Below, piece by piece: positions 1 to 6,222 of a stretch of 9,786 bases of DNA. Within the stretch, counting starts at the first letter, position 1, and every line of letters starts with the position of its first letter. The notes below the pieces were generated by a model. That model was not told the DNA's origin and did no database searches. It saw only the letters and a list, made by a program, of their open reading frames with translations. The stretch is from assembly GCA_937950385.1 (NCBI GenBank), contig CALFEA010000091.1, positions 1-9,786 on the forward strand, written 5' to 3'. The position numbers and the translations under genes were made by a program. This DNA is from an uncultured Altererythrobacter sp. (GTDB taxonomy: Bacteria; Pseudomonadota; Alphaproteobacteria; Sphingomonadales; Sphingomonadaceae).

Positions 1-935
1 ATGATCACGTTCTGCCCATCGAAGCTGCGGCCATAGACAAGCTCATTCTCCAAAAAGACCACCGGGTCCTCGCAGCGAATGGCGGCCTTCATTAACCCTT
101 TGGCATCGGCCGCATCAAACGGAGCGATCACAATCAGGCCCGGCACGCTGGCATACCAAGGGCCGTAGTTTTGACTGTGCTGCGCGCCAACGCGGCTGGC
201 CGCGCCATTCGGGCCGCGAAAGACAACGGGACAACGCATCTGGCCGCCCGACATATAATTGGTCTTGGCCGCTGAGTTAATGATGTGATCAATGGCCTGC
301 ATCGCAAAGTTGAAGGTCATGAACTCTACGATGGGGCGCAATCCGCCCATCGCTGCGCCTGTACCAATTCCGGCAAAGCCATATTCGGTGATGGGCGTAT
401 CTATGACTCGCTTAGGACCAAACTCATCGAGCAATCCTTGCGTGACTTTATAAGCGCCTTGATATTCGGCGACTTCCTCGCCCATCACAAACACGCGGTC
501 ATCGCGGCGCATTTCTTCCGCCATGGCATCGCGCAAAGCTTCGCGCACGGGCGTACTGGTGAAGCTTGTGCCTTCTGGCACGGATGGATCAGACTTTGGT
601 TGTGTTGTGGGTGCGCTTGCCTCAGGTGCAGCAGGTTCTGGCGCGGCGGCTGGAGTCGGCGCCGGTGCTGGAGCCGCTTCGCTTACCTCGTCGCCCTCGC
701 CTTCCATCGTTGCAATCACAGTGCCAACGGCGACATTCTCTGTCCCCTCAGCGATCATGATTTTGCCAAGCGTGCCTTCGTCAATCGCTTCGAATTCCAT
801 CGTCGCTTTGTCAGTTTCAATCTCGGCAATAATATCGCCGGGCGCAATCGCATCGCCTTCAGCCTTCAGCCATTTGGCGAGCGTGCCTTCTTCCATGGTT
901 GGAGAAAGCGCAGGCATTTTGAGTTCAATAGCCAT
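1..935 (-). CDS. pdhB: Pyruvate dehydrogenase E1 component beta subunit with N-terminal lipoyl domain (3' end outside the window)
   Basis: This is the beta subunit of pyruvate dehydrogenase E1, which with PdhA decarboxylates pyruvate on thiamine diphosphate and passes the acetyl group to lipoyl-lysine in the cytoplasmic PDH complex. 311 codons are in the window; the family is usually about 450-480 residues, so roughly the last third is missing. Residues 1-77 form a lipoyl domain starting [20 protein letters not shown], with the lipoyl site ETDKA at Lys43. An Ala/Pro-rich linker covers about 80-125. The transketolase-like pyrimidine-binding domain starts near 127 ([16 protein letters not shown]) and includes [15 protein letters not shown] and [17 protein letters not shown]. 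The fused lipoyl domain on E1 beta is a known alphaproteobacterial arrangement. The ATG shares one base with the pdhA stop (TGATG), and GGAG lies 8 nt upstream, so translation is probably coupled to pdhA. Confidence 0.97.
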   Translation of the reverse strand, partial: MAIELKMPALSPTMEEGTLAKWLKAEGDAIAPGDIIAEIETDKATMEFEAIDEGTLGKIMIAEGTENVAVGTVIATMEGEGDEVSEAAPAPAPTPAAAPEPAAPEASAPTTQPKSDPSVPEGTSFTSTPVREALRDAMAEEMRRDDRVFVMGEEVAEYQGAYKVTQGLLDEFGPKRVIDTPITEYGFAGIGTGAAMGGLRPIVEFMTFNFAMQAIDHIINSAAKTNYMSGGQMRCPVVFRGPNGAASRVGAQHSQNYGPWYASVPGLIVIAPFDAADAKGLMKAAIRCEDPVVFLENELVYGRSFDGQNVI

Positions 936-947
936 CAGTATTTCTCC
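933..947 (-). promoter_or_regulatory. pdhA/pdhB coupled stop-start with ribosome binding site
   Basis: On the minus strand, GGAG at 947-944 is followed by 8 nt and then TGATG, in which the pdhA stop TGA (937-935) and the pdhB start ATG (935-933) share the A. The ribosome binding site lies inside the last codons of pdhA. This fixes the pdhB start and implies translational coupling of the two E1 subunits, which are needed in equal amounts. Confidence 0.85.
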
Positions 948-2023
948 ACCAGAACATCGGTGTAGAGCTCAGAAGGCTCCGGCTCTGGCGATGTTTCGGC
1001 AAAATCAGCAGAGGCAGCAACCCGCGCACGGATCGCCTTGTCGAGAGTTTTCAGATCGGCCTCTGACACCCCGCCATCCATCAGCATTTTCTTCATGCCT
1101 TCAATCGGGTCTTGCGTATCGCGTTTTTCCTGCACTTCTTCGCGGCTGCGATATTTTGCAGGGTCAGACATGGAATGCCCGCGGTAACGATAAGTGTTGC
1201 ACTCGATCAGCACGGGGCCATTGCCCTCGCGCACATGCTTGAACGCGATTTCAGCCGCACCGCGCACTTGCAATACGTCCATGCCATCCACATCCATGCC
1301 GGGAATACGAAACGCTGCACCGCGGCGGTAGAATTCTGTTTCGGCGCTGGAGCGAGTGACCGCTGTACCCATCGCATATTGATTGTTCTCAACCACAAAC
1401 ACGATTGGCAAGTTCCAAAGCGCGGCCATGTTGAACGTCTCATAAACTTGGCCTTGGTTGGCTGCACCGTCGCCAAAATAGGCAAGACACAGGCCGCCAT
1501 CTTCCTTATATTTATGCGCCAGCGCCAATCCGCCGCCAAGCGAGACTTGCGCACCAACAATGCCGTGACCGCCGAAAAATTTATGCTCTGTGCTGAACAT
1601 ATGCATGGAGCCGCCCTTGCCTTTAGAGATGCCTGCTTGGCGCCCTGTTAGCTCAGCCATAATAACATTGGGATCAATGCCGTAGGCCAGCATATGGCCA
1701 TGGTCGCGGTATCCGGTGATTACGCTGTCCCGGTCATTGTCGAGCGCGCTTTGCAAGCCAATCGCAACGGCTTCTTGGCCGATGTAGAGGTGACAAAAGC
1801 CGCCGATCAGGCCGAGCCCGTAAAGCTGGCCCGCCTTTTCCTCAAACCGGCGGATAAGCAACATCTGCTCATACAGAGCCATCTTCTCTTCATCTGAAGC
1901 ATCATAAGCGCCAGCCTTAACATGCGCGTCTTGCAAAGCAGAGAGCGCGAAATCGTCGCTGGTTGAGTTTTTGGAAGACGCCTTTGTGGTCGCCTTTGCT
2001 GACTTCTTGGGTGCTTTGGCCAA
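935..2023 (-). CDS. pdhA: Pyruvate dehydrogenase E1 component alpha subunit
   Basis: This is the alpha subunit of heterotetrameric pyruvate dehydrogenase E1, which binds the diphosphate of thiamine diphosphate through Mg2+. The 362-residue product has a Lys/Ala/Ser-rich N-terminal extension (about 1-28), then the E1 alpha core: [20 protein letters not shown] (56-75), the GGSMHMF segment near 140, and the thiamine diphosphate motif from GDGAANQG (184) to VENN (211-214), with the expected spacing of about 27 between GDG and [22 protein letters not shown] (278-297) matches the conserved active-site loop of the family. Length is normal for alphaproteobacteria. The start codon is TTG at 2023-2021; an in-frame TAA lies two codons upstream, and AAGGA 8 nt before the TTG supports it. 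The next internal Met is residue 48, too deep in the protein. It is the first gene of a pdhA-pdhB unit and lies 147 bp downstream of ftsB. Confidence 0.97.
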   Translation of the reverse strand: MAKAPKKSAKATTKASSKNSTSDDFALSALQDAHVKAGAYDASDEEKMALYEQMLLIRRFEEKAGQLYGLGLIGGFCHLYIGQEAVAIGLQSALDNDRDSVITGYRDHGHMLAYGIDPNVIMAELTGRQAGISKGKGGSMHMFSTEHKFFGGHGIVGAQVSLGGGLALAHKYKEDGGLCLAYFGDGAANQGQVYETFNMAALWNLPIVFVVENNQYAMGTAVTRSSAETEFYRRGAAFRIPGMDVDGMDVLQVRGAAEIAFKHVREGNGPVLIECNTYRYRGHSMSDPAKYRSREEVQEKRDTQDPIEGMKKMLMDGGVSEADLKTLDKAIRARVAASADFAETSPEPEPSELYTDVLVEKY

Positions 2024-2036
2024 GCCTTATGTCCTT
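2024..2036 (-). promoter_or_regulatory. Ribosome binding site supporting the TTG start of pdhA
   Basis: AAGGA at 2036-2032 on the minus strand lies 8 nt upstream of TTG at 2023. Because an in-frame stop (TAA, 2029-2027) closes the frame just upstream, TTG is the only reasonable start, and this site decides it. Confidence 0.75.
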
Positions 2037-2080
2037 GTTTTTTGCGCCCCTGGGGAGAATGGAGGCCTGCAATTGCTTTC

Positions 2081-2116
2081 TTGCGTCCTATAAGACGAAG
2101 CGCCAACTTGACGCAA
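2081..2116 (-). promoter_or_regulatory. Possible pdhA promoter inside a 7-bp inverted repeat
   Basis: In the ftsB-pdhA gap, TTGCGTC (2081-2087) and GACGCAA (2110-2116) form a perfect 7-bp inverted repeat with a 22-bp centre. Read on the minus strand, the same interval holds TTGCGT (2116-2111), an 18-bp spacer and TATAGG (2092-2087), which resembles a -35/-10 pair about 65 nt before the pdhA start. The overlap of dyad and promoter could mean an operator, but no known regulator box is recognised, and both readings rest on inspection alone. Confidence 0.3.
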
Positions 2117-2170
2117 CGGCAATGGACCGGTCTGCATACGAAATACCAATACTTATAGGAGAAACGCCTA

Positions 2171-2497
2171 TTATTCGCCCAGCGTAATGACGATCTCGTC
2201 GCGGTGAACCACGTTAAGGTTCTTGCGGATCAATTCACCTGCCAAATCAGCATCTGCACCCTGCATGTCGAGCAATTCAACACGGTGCGCCAGCTCATCG
2301 CGGTGCTGCGAAAGCTTGGCAATATGCTCGGTGCGCTCTTCCAGGACGTTGGCGTTTTCGTTCCAAGCCAGAAGCCCCGTTGGCCCAGCAATCGCCAGCG
2401 CTGCCAGCAAAAGCAAAATGGCCAACGCACCCATTTGCCTGGTCTGATCAGGCGAAAGCCGCGAAAGCGCTTTGTTGATGGAACCTACCTTGGGCAT
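2171..2497 (-). CDS. ftsB: FtsB/DivIC-type septum formation initiator
   Basis: This is a small bitopic membrane protein of the divisome; FtsB forms a complex with FtsL and FtsQ and relays activation to the septal peptidoglycan synthase. The 108-residue product has a short basic cytoplasmic tail (1-21), one membrane helix (about 22-44, rich in Leu/Ala/Ile), a heptad-like coiled coil (about 46-78, including LEERTEHIAKLSQHRDELAH) and the typical C-terminal segment ending NLNVVHRDEIVITLGE. That order and size match the family. An in-frame TAG three codons upstream fixes ATG 2497 as the longest start. The purine-rich GAGGGG lies only 1 nt before it, so an internal start at Met22, with AGG 5 nt upstream, is possible; it would give a protein beginning directly at the membrane helix, as in many FtsB proteins. 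Placement just upstream of pdhA-pdhB is common in sphingomonads. Confidence 0.88.
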   Translation of the reverse strand: MPKVGSINKALSRLSPDQTRQMGALAILLLLAALAIAGPTGLLAWNENANVLEERTEHIAKLSQHRDELAHRVELLDMQGADADLAGELIRKNLNVVHRDEIVITLGE

Positions 2498-2506
2498 GCC
2501 CCTCTA

Positions 2507-2545
2507 GAATCATAGTTGATTCGCGGGCGCAAGCACTTTCTTGCG
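2507..2545. repeat. Two small perfect hairpins between the acyl-CoA dehydrogenase gene and ftsB
   Basis: GAATCA-tagt-TGATTC (2507-2522) and CGCAAG-cacttt-CTTGCG (2528-2545) are adjacent perfect 6-bp inverted repeats in an 81-bp gap. Neither is followed by a clear T-run on the minus strand, so they are not convincing Rho-independent terminators. They could be weak termination or processing structures between two same-strand genes. Confidence 0.45.
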
Positions 2546-2578
2546 ATATGCGTATTAATCGCGGTGATTTGACCGATT

Positions 2579-3739
2579 TTAGTAGCTTCGCGGCAATCCG
2601 AGCACATGCTCCGCCAAATAGGACAGGATCAAATTGGTTGAGATCGGTGCGACGGTGTAAAGCCTAGCCTCGCGGAATTTGCGCTCCACATCATATTCTT
2701 CTGCAAAACCGAATCCGCCATGCGTCTGCACGCACATATCCGCCGCTGACCAGCTGGCCTCTGATGCGAGCATTTTGGCCATATTCGCCTCAGCCCCGGC
2801 ATTGCCGCCTTGGTCAAAAACCTCGGCGGCATGACGCACCATCAATTCTGCCGCACAGGTCTGAGCATAAGATCGCGCGATTGGGAATTGCACGCCTTGG
2901 TTTTTACCGATGGGTCCAGAAAACACCTCGCGTTCATTGGCATAGGCTGTGGCCTTTTCAATGAACCATTTCGCATCGCCAATGCACTCAGCTGCGATCA
3001 ACACGCGCTCTGCATTCATTCCGGAGAGGATATAGCGAAAGCCCTTGCCCTCCTCGCCGATCAGCGCGCTGGCCGGTATCCGCATATCATCGAAAAACAC
3101 CTCGGTCGTCGAATGGTTCATCATGGTGCGAATAGGCTTGATCGTCAGACCATTGCCCAGTGCCTCTTGCATGTTCACCAGAAACAGCGAGAGCCCGTCG
3201 GTTTTCTTTACGACCTCATCCTTGGGCGTGGTTCGCGCGAGCAGCATCATAAGGTCGGAATGTTCCGCGCGGCTGGTCCAGATTTTCTGGCCATTGATGA
3301 CAGATTCATCGCCTTCACGCACCGCTCGCGTTTTCAGGCTCAGCGTATCTGTTCCGCTGGTCGGCTCAGAAACGCCGAACGCCTGCAACCGCAAGTCACC
3401 GCTCGCGATCTTGGGCAGATATTCCGATTTTTGCGCCTCTGATCCATAACGCAGCAATGTGTTCATCACATACATTTGCGCATGCGCGGCCGCGCCATTG
3501 CAGCCAGCCGCCTGTATTTCTTCCATGATGACGCAGGCTGCATCCAGCTTCAGCCCGCTGCCGCCGAACTCTTCTGGGATCAACGCTGCGAGAAAGCCAG
3601 ATTTCGTCAGCGCATCGACAAATTCAGCTGGATAGGCACGGTCGCGGTCTTTGGCTCGCCAGTATTCGCCTGGAAATTCCTCGCACAATGCGCGCACCGC
3701 GCGGCGGATTTCGGCAAGTTCGTCAGTGTCCAATTGCAT
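2579..3739 (-). CDS. Acyl-CoA dehydrogenase family protein
   Basis: This is a soluble FAD enzyme that would introduce a C2-C3 double bond into an acyl-CoA; the substrate is unknown. The 386-residue product has the usual three-part fold: N-terminal helices (1-115), a beta domain with the FAD/substrate stretch LQAFGVSEPTSGTDT (118-132) and INGQKIWTS (148-156), and a C-terminal helical domain with QTHGGFGFAEEYDVERKFRE (338-357). The Glu of the usual YEGT motif near the C-terminus is absent: the region reads LYTVAPISTN (360-369). A Glu is present in GMNAERV (Glu244), which aligns by eye with the catalytic base of isovaleryl- and long-chain acyl-CoA dehydrogenases. I chose ATG 3739 (MQLDTDELAEI), with AAGGA 11 nt upstream; a GTG at 3799 would add 20 residues but has no clear ribosome binding site. 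It is divergent from the dehalogenase gene. Confidence 0.9.
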   Translation of the reverse strand: MQLDTDELAEIRRAVRALCEEFPGEYWRAKDRDRAYPAEFVDALTKSGFLAALIPEEFGGSGLKLDAACVIMEEIQAAGCNGAAAHAQMYVMNTLLRYGSEAQKSEYLPKIASGDLRLQAFGVSEPTSGTDTLSLKTRAVREGDESVINGQKIWTSRAEHSDLMMLLARTTPKDEVVKKTDGLSLFLVNMQEALGNGLTIKPIRTMMNHSTTEVFFDDMRIPASALIGEEGKGFRYILSGMNAERVLIAAECIGDAKWFIEKATAYANEREVFSGPIGKNQGVQFPIARSYAQTCAAELMVRHAAEVFDQGGNAGAEANMAKMLASEASWSAADMCVQTHGGFGFAEEYDVERKFREARLYTVAPISTNLILSYLAEHVLGLPRSY

Positions 3740-3881
3740 CGCAGCATACGTCCTTTTGAATTTGACTGCTGATTGCCTGCAAGCGAGCGCCAAGTCCACC
3801 TAGCCGATTTGATAGAACGCATAATTTCGTACTGGAACAAATTTGGTGGGCAGTTTAGGTCAGTTTCATATCGGAGACTTA
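3740..3881. promoter_or_regulatory. Divergent intergenic region between the acyl-CoA dehydrogenase and dehalogenase genes
   Basis: These 142 bp must carry promoters for both divergent genes unless transcription enters from elsewhere. A TTGACT sits at 3762-3767 on the plus strand, but no matching -10 lies 16-18 bp downstream. On the minus strand TTGTTC followed after 17 bp by TTCTAT is a poor match. No dyad typical of a TetR, LysR or similar operator was seen. The right end holds the dehalogenase ribosome binding site GGAGA (3873-3877). Confidence 0.4.
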
Positions 3882-4802
3882 ATGCTTATGAAGATCTTAT
3901 CCCATGATCCCGCCCGCTTTGCCGATATCCCTGACTATCCCTTTGCGGAAAATTGGACGGATATTGATTTGGGAGACGGGCGGCGTGCTCGGATGCATTA
4001 TGTCGATGAGGGCGCAAAGGATGCACCGCCAGTGCTATTGTTCCACGGCGAGCCAAGTTGGAGTTTTCTCTACCGCAAGATGATCCCGCTGCTGGTGGAT
4101 GCTGGATTTCGCGTGCTTGCGCCCGATCTCATTGGCTTTGGCAAAAGCGACAAACCTGATGATATCGCCTTCTACACATATGAGCGGCACTTAAGCTGGC
4201 TTAGCCAATGCCGTGATGCAGTCTGCCCTCAGCCAGCCGCTTTGTTCTGTCAGGATTGGGGCGGTTTGCTCGGCCTCAATTTGGTGGGCAACAATCCAGA
4301 TGATTTCGCATGCGTCGTCGCCAGCAACACATTCTTGCCTACGGGCGGAACGCCGTCACCTGCGTTTTTAGCGTGGCAAGAATTTGCCAAGAGCAGCCCA
4401 GACTTTAAAATTGGGGGTGTGCTCAATGGTGCCTGCCAAACTGACCTTAGCGAAGCGGAGATCGATGCTTACAACGCGCCCTTCCCCGACGAAGCTAGCA
4501 AGGCGGGCGCACGCGCTTTTCCGGCATTGGTTCCGGTTGAAGACGGCATGGCGGGGATCGCTGAAAACATCGCAGCATGGGAAGGCTTAGCAACCTATGG
4601 CAAACCGTTCCTGACGCTGTTTGGTGAGAATGACCCTGTTACCGGCGGCCTATCGCAGCCTTTGATTGACCGGATCGCAGGGGCGAAGGATCAGCCCCAT
4701 GCAATGCTGCCGGATTGCGGACATTTTTGTCAGGAAGATCAGCCAAAAGAATTGGCACAAGGCGTGATTGATACCGCACGCAAAGCGGGCTTTCTAAACT
4801 GA
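3882..4802 (+). CDS. Haloalkane dehalogenase, subfamily I type
   Basis: This alpha/beta hydrolase would cleave carbon-halogen bonds of haloalkanes by water, giving an alcohol, halide and a proton, in the cytoplasm. In the 306-residue product, PDQRF-like DPARF (9-13) and LFHGEPSWSFLYRKMIPL (53-70) match the DhlA/DhmA group. Catalytic residues visible are the nucleophile Asp125 in QDWGG, acid Asp251 in GENDPVTGG, and base His281 in DCGHFCQED. Trp126 next to the nucleophile and probably Trp165 (AFLAW) are the halide-stabilising pair, and Glu57 sits in the oxyanion-side HGEP motif. An acid after the late strand plus two Trp is the subfamily-I pattern. AGAPFPDE-like NAPFPDEASKAGARAFPALVP (198-218) also fits. 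I chose ATG 3882, with GGAG 5 nt upstream; ATG 3888 is equally in frame with a longer gap. The gene nearly abuts the transporter. Epoxide hydrolase or fluoroacetate dehalogenase is less likely given the W-W pattern. Confidence 0.88.
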   Translation: MLMKILSHDPARFADIPDYPFAENWTDIDLGDGRRARMHYVDEGAKDAPPVLLFHGEPSWSFLYRKMIPLLVDAGFRVLAPDLIGFGKSDKPDDIAFYTYERHLSWLSQCRDAVCPQPAALFCQDWGGLLGLNLVGNNPDDFACVVASNTFLPTGGTPSPAFLAWQEFAKSSPDFKIGGVLNGACQTDLSEAEIDAYNAPFPDEASKAGARAFPALVPVEDGMAGIAENIAAWEGLATYGKPFLTLFGENDPVTGGLSQPLIDRIAGAKDQPHAMLPDCGHFCQEDQPKELAQGVIDTARKAGFLN

Positions 4803-4831
4803 GCCATACACCAGCCTCTGACGCACAACCA

Positions 4832-6052
4832 TTGGACAATCCAGCTGGCGCGCCGCTATCCCGATTTGAGGAATATGCGCTGGCCATCGTGGTCGCGCTG
4901 TCTGTTGCTAATGCCTATTACATTCACCCGATTATTTCCGAAGTTGCGGATCATTTTTCGATCAGTAAAGCGGCGATCGGGATTGTACCCACCCTCAATC
5001 AATTGGCGCTGGCGGCCGGGATATTGTTCCTGCTGCCGCTGGGTGACAGGGTCGGCAATCGGACTTTGGTGTTTATCTTCTCTGGCTTACAAGCAGCGTG
5101 CCTTTTGGTTATGGCACTGGCTCCAAACTTTGTGACCTTTACCGCTGCATCGACCTTACTGGGCACAGTGACCATCGCGCCTTATTTGTTGCCCGCCTAT
5201 GCCTCCAAACGCACGCCTCCTGAGCAATTGGGCCGCGTCACGGCTTTATTAACCGCAGGGATATTGTTCGGCATATTGTATGCGCGGGTGGGCGCCGGTG
5301 TGATCGCTGAATATCTCGGCTGGCAGATTGTCTATTACCTCGCCAGCGGTCTGATGTTGGTGCTGGTCCTTACATTGCGTTTCTTGATGCGCGCTAAGGC
5401 AAAGCCAAAAGCTGATGCGCCTGCACAAGAAGCCTATGGCAAATTGCTCGCCTCGCTAGTACCCTTGGTGAAACAGCATCCAGAAGCGGCTCTATCGGGC
5501 TGCATCCAAGCCCTGAATTTCGGTATGTTCATCGCGATTTGGCTGGGCCTTGCGCTGCATCTTCCCAGCGAAGAAATGGGCTATAGCTTAGACATAGTGG
5601 GATATCTTGCGTTCACCGCAGGGCTTAGCATGGTGACCACCCCAAGGTTGGGCGTGTGGGCGGATAAAATGGGGCCAGAAACCGCGCGCATGATCCTAAC
5701 ATTGGTTCAAATTGCAGCAGCGGCGTTGTTGTTTGTGTTTGGGTGGAATTTGGCGCTGCTGATGATCCCGATCCTTATGAACACGGTTGCCGGGCCGGTA
5801 ATTGACGTGACTGGCCGCATGACCATCCTGCGCCTAGAACCCGCCATTCGCACCAGAATGATGACCGTTTATGTGGTCATAATGTTCACCGGCGGCGCGA
5901 TCGCAAGCACGATGGCGACGGCCGCTTATGACATCGCTGGATGGGCTGGCAATTGCGCGATTGCCTTTGGTTTTGCGCTTGGCGCGGCGAGTTTAAGCTG
6001 GTTTGCAAAGGCCAAAAGAAATCGCGAACACACACCTCAAAACGCAGTTTGA
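4832..6052 (+). CDS. Major facilitator superfamily transporter
   Basis: This is an inner-membrane carrier with about 12 predicted helices; the substrate cannot be told from the sequence. Helices 1-6 fall in about 15-185, followed by a charged cytoplasmic loop (186-206, KAKPKADAPAQEAYGK) and helices 7-12 in about 220-395. The signature between helices 2 and 3 is seen as PLGDRVGNRTLVF (69-81), and ANAYYIHPI (26-34) in helix 1 resembles the ANxYYxQP segment of arabinose-efflux-like drug/solute exporters. Length (406) is typical. The start is unsettled: back to the in-frame stop at 4769 the frame contains only TTG (4832) and CTG (4799) as plausible starts, and neither has a good ribosome binding site. 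CTG 4799 overlaps the dehalogenase stop as CTGA, so reinitiation after the dehalogenase is likely. It may import a dehalogenase substrate or export a product. Confidence 0.88.
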   Translation: MDNPAGAPLSRFEEYALAIVVALSVANAYYIHPIISEVADHFSISKAAIGIVPTLNQLALAAGILFLLPLGDRVGNRTLVFIFSGLQAACLLVMALAPNFVTFTAASTLLGTVTIAPYLLPAYASKRTPPEQLGRVTALLTAGILFGILYARVGAGVIAEYLGWQIVYYLASGLMLVLVLTLRFLMRAKAKPKADAPAQEAYGKLLASLVPLVKQHPEAALSGCIQALNFGMFIAIWLGLALHLPSEEMGYSLDIVGYLAFTAGLSMVTTPRLGVWADKMGPETARMILTLVQIAAAALLFVFGWNLALLMIPILMNTVAGPVIDVTGRMTILRLEPAIRTRMMTVYVVIMFTGGAIASTMATAAYDIAGWAGNCAIAFGFALGAASLSWFAKAKRNREHTPQNAV

Positions 6053-6060
6053 GATGATGA

Positions 6061-6087
6061 GGCCAAACAAGGCCAAACGAGGCCAAA
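6061..6087 (+). repeat. Three 10-bp phased copies of GGCCAAA
   Basis: GGCCAAA begins at 6061, 6071 and 6081, an exact 10-bp period (units GGCCAAACAA, GGCCAAACGA, GGCCAAAGCC), and a degenerate GGCAAACGCC follows in phase at 6101. A further AGGCCAAAA lies inside the end of the transporter gene (6009-6017). The array starts 8 bp after the transporter stop. It may be a slippage product or a phased protein-binding array; nothing in it codes. Confidence 0.6.
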
Positions 6088-6112
6088 GCCGAGATGGTAA
6101 GGCAAACGCCTG

Positions 6113-6145
6113 AATTAGCTCCCAATTGGCCCCCAATTAGCTAGG
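6113..6145 (+). repeat. Three 11-bp tandem units beginning AATT
   Basis: AATTAGCTCCC (6113-6123), AATTGGCCCCC (6124-6134) and AATTAGCTAGG (6135-6145) are three consecutive 11-bp units. They also contain the palindrome CCAATTGG (6122-6129). The second tandem array follows the GGCCAAA array by about 25 bp and lies where the 5' end of the fecR-like gene would be expected. Confidence 0.5.
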
Positions 6146-6151
6146 CAAAAG

Positions 6152-6166
6152 CGCGTTAAAAACGCG
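6152..6166. repeat. Small hairpin before the FecR-domain frame
   Basis: CGCGTT-AAA-AACGCG is a perfect 6-bp stem with a 3-nt loop, whose loop contains most of the TAA that closes the FecR reading frame upstream. On the plus strand it is followed by GGACCG, so it is not an intrinsic terminator for the transporter; on the minus strand it is followed by CTTTTG, a weak T-run. The palindrome CGTTAACG follows at 6171-6178. Confidence 0.4.
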
Positions 6167-6222
6167 GGACCGTTAACGTCGAAAGAGCGGGCATTTCCAA
6201 AATTGCAGTAAGCGGCGGCTCG

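Noticed and set aside
285..965. 226-codon plus-strand frame over pdhB
   Set aside because: Shadow of pdhB; composition rich in His, Arg, Cys and Phe, as expected for an antisense frame.
523..1242. 239-codon plus-strand frame rich in Ala/Ser/Gly over pdhB and pdhA
   Set aside because: It is antisense to the Ala/Pro linker and lipoyl domain of pdhB, which are clearly coding on the minus strand; no family resemblance.
2497..2522. TATGAT on the minus strand as a -10 box for ftsB
   Set aside because: No -35 match 16-18 bp upstream, and the 5' leader would be only a few bases long; the hexamer is part of a small hairpin.
3740..3799. GTG start extending the acyl-CoA dehydrogenase by 20 residues
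   Set aside because: No clear ribosome binding site, and family proteins usually begin near the LDTDELAEIRR segment.
3843..3881. TTG start extending the dehalogenase by 13 residues
   Set aside because: A GGAGA ribosome binding site directly precedes ATG 3882, and dehalogenase relatives start a few residues before the DPxRF motif.
6061..6145. Tandem repeats considered as a CRISPR array
   Set aside because: Units of 10-11 bp without spacers of 30 bp or more; no cas genes in the window.
6152..6166. Hairpin considered as a terminator of the transporter gene
   Set aside because: No T-run follows it on the plus strand, and the stem is only 6 bp.
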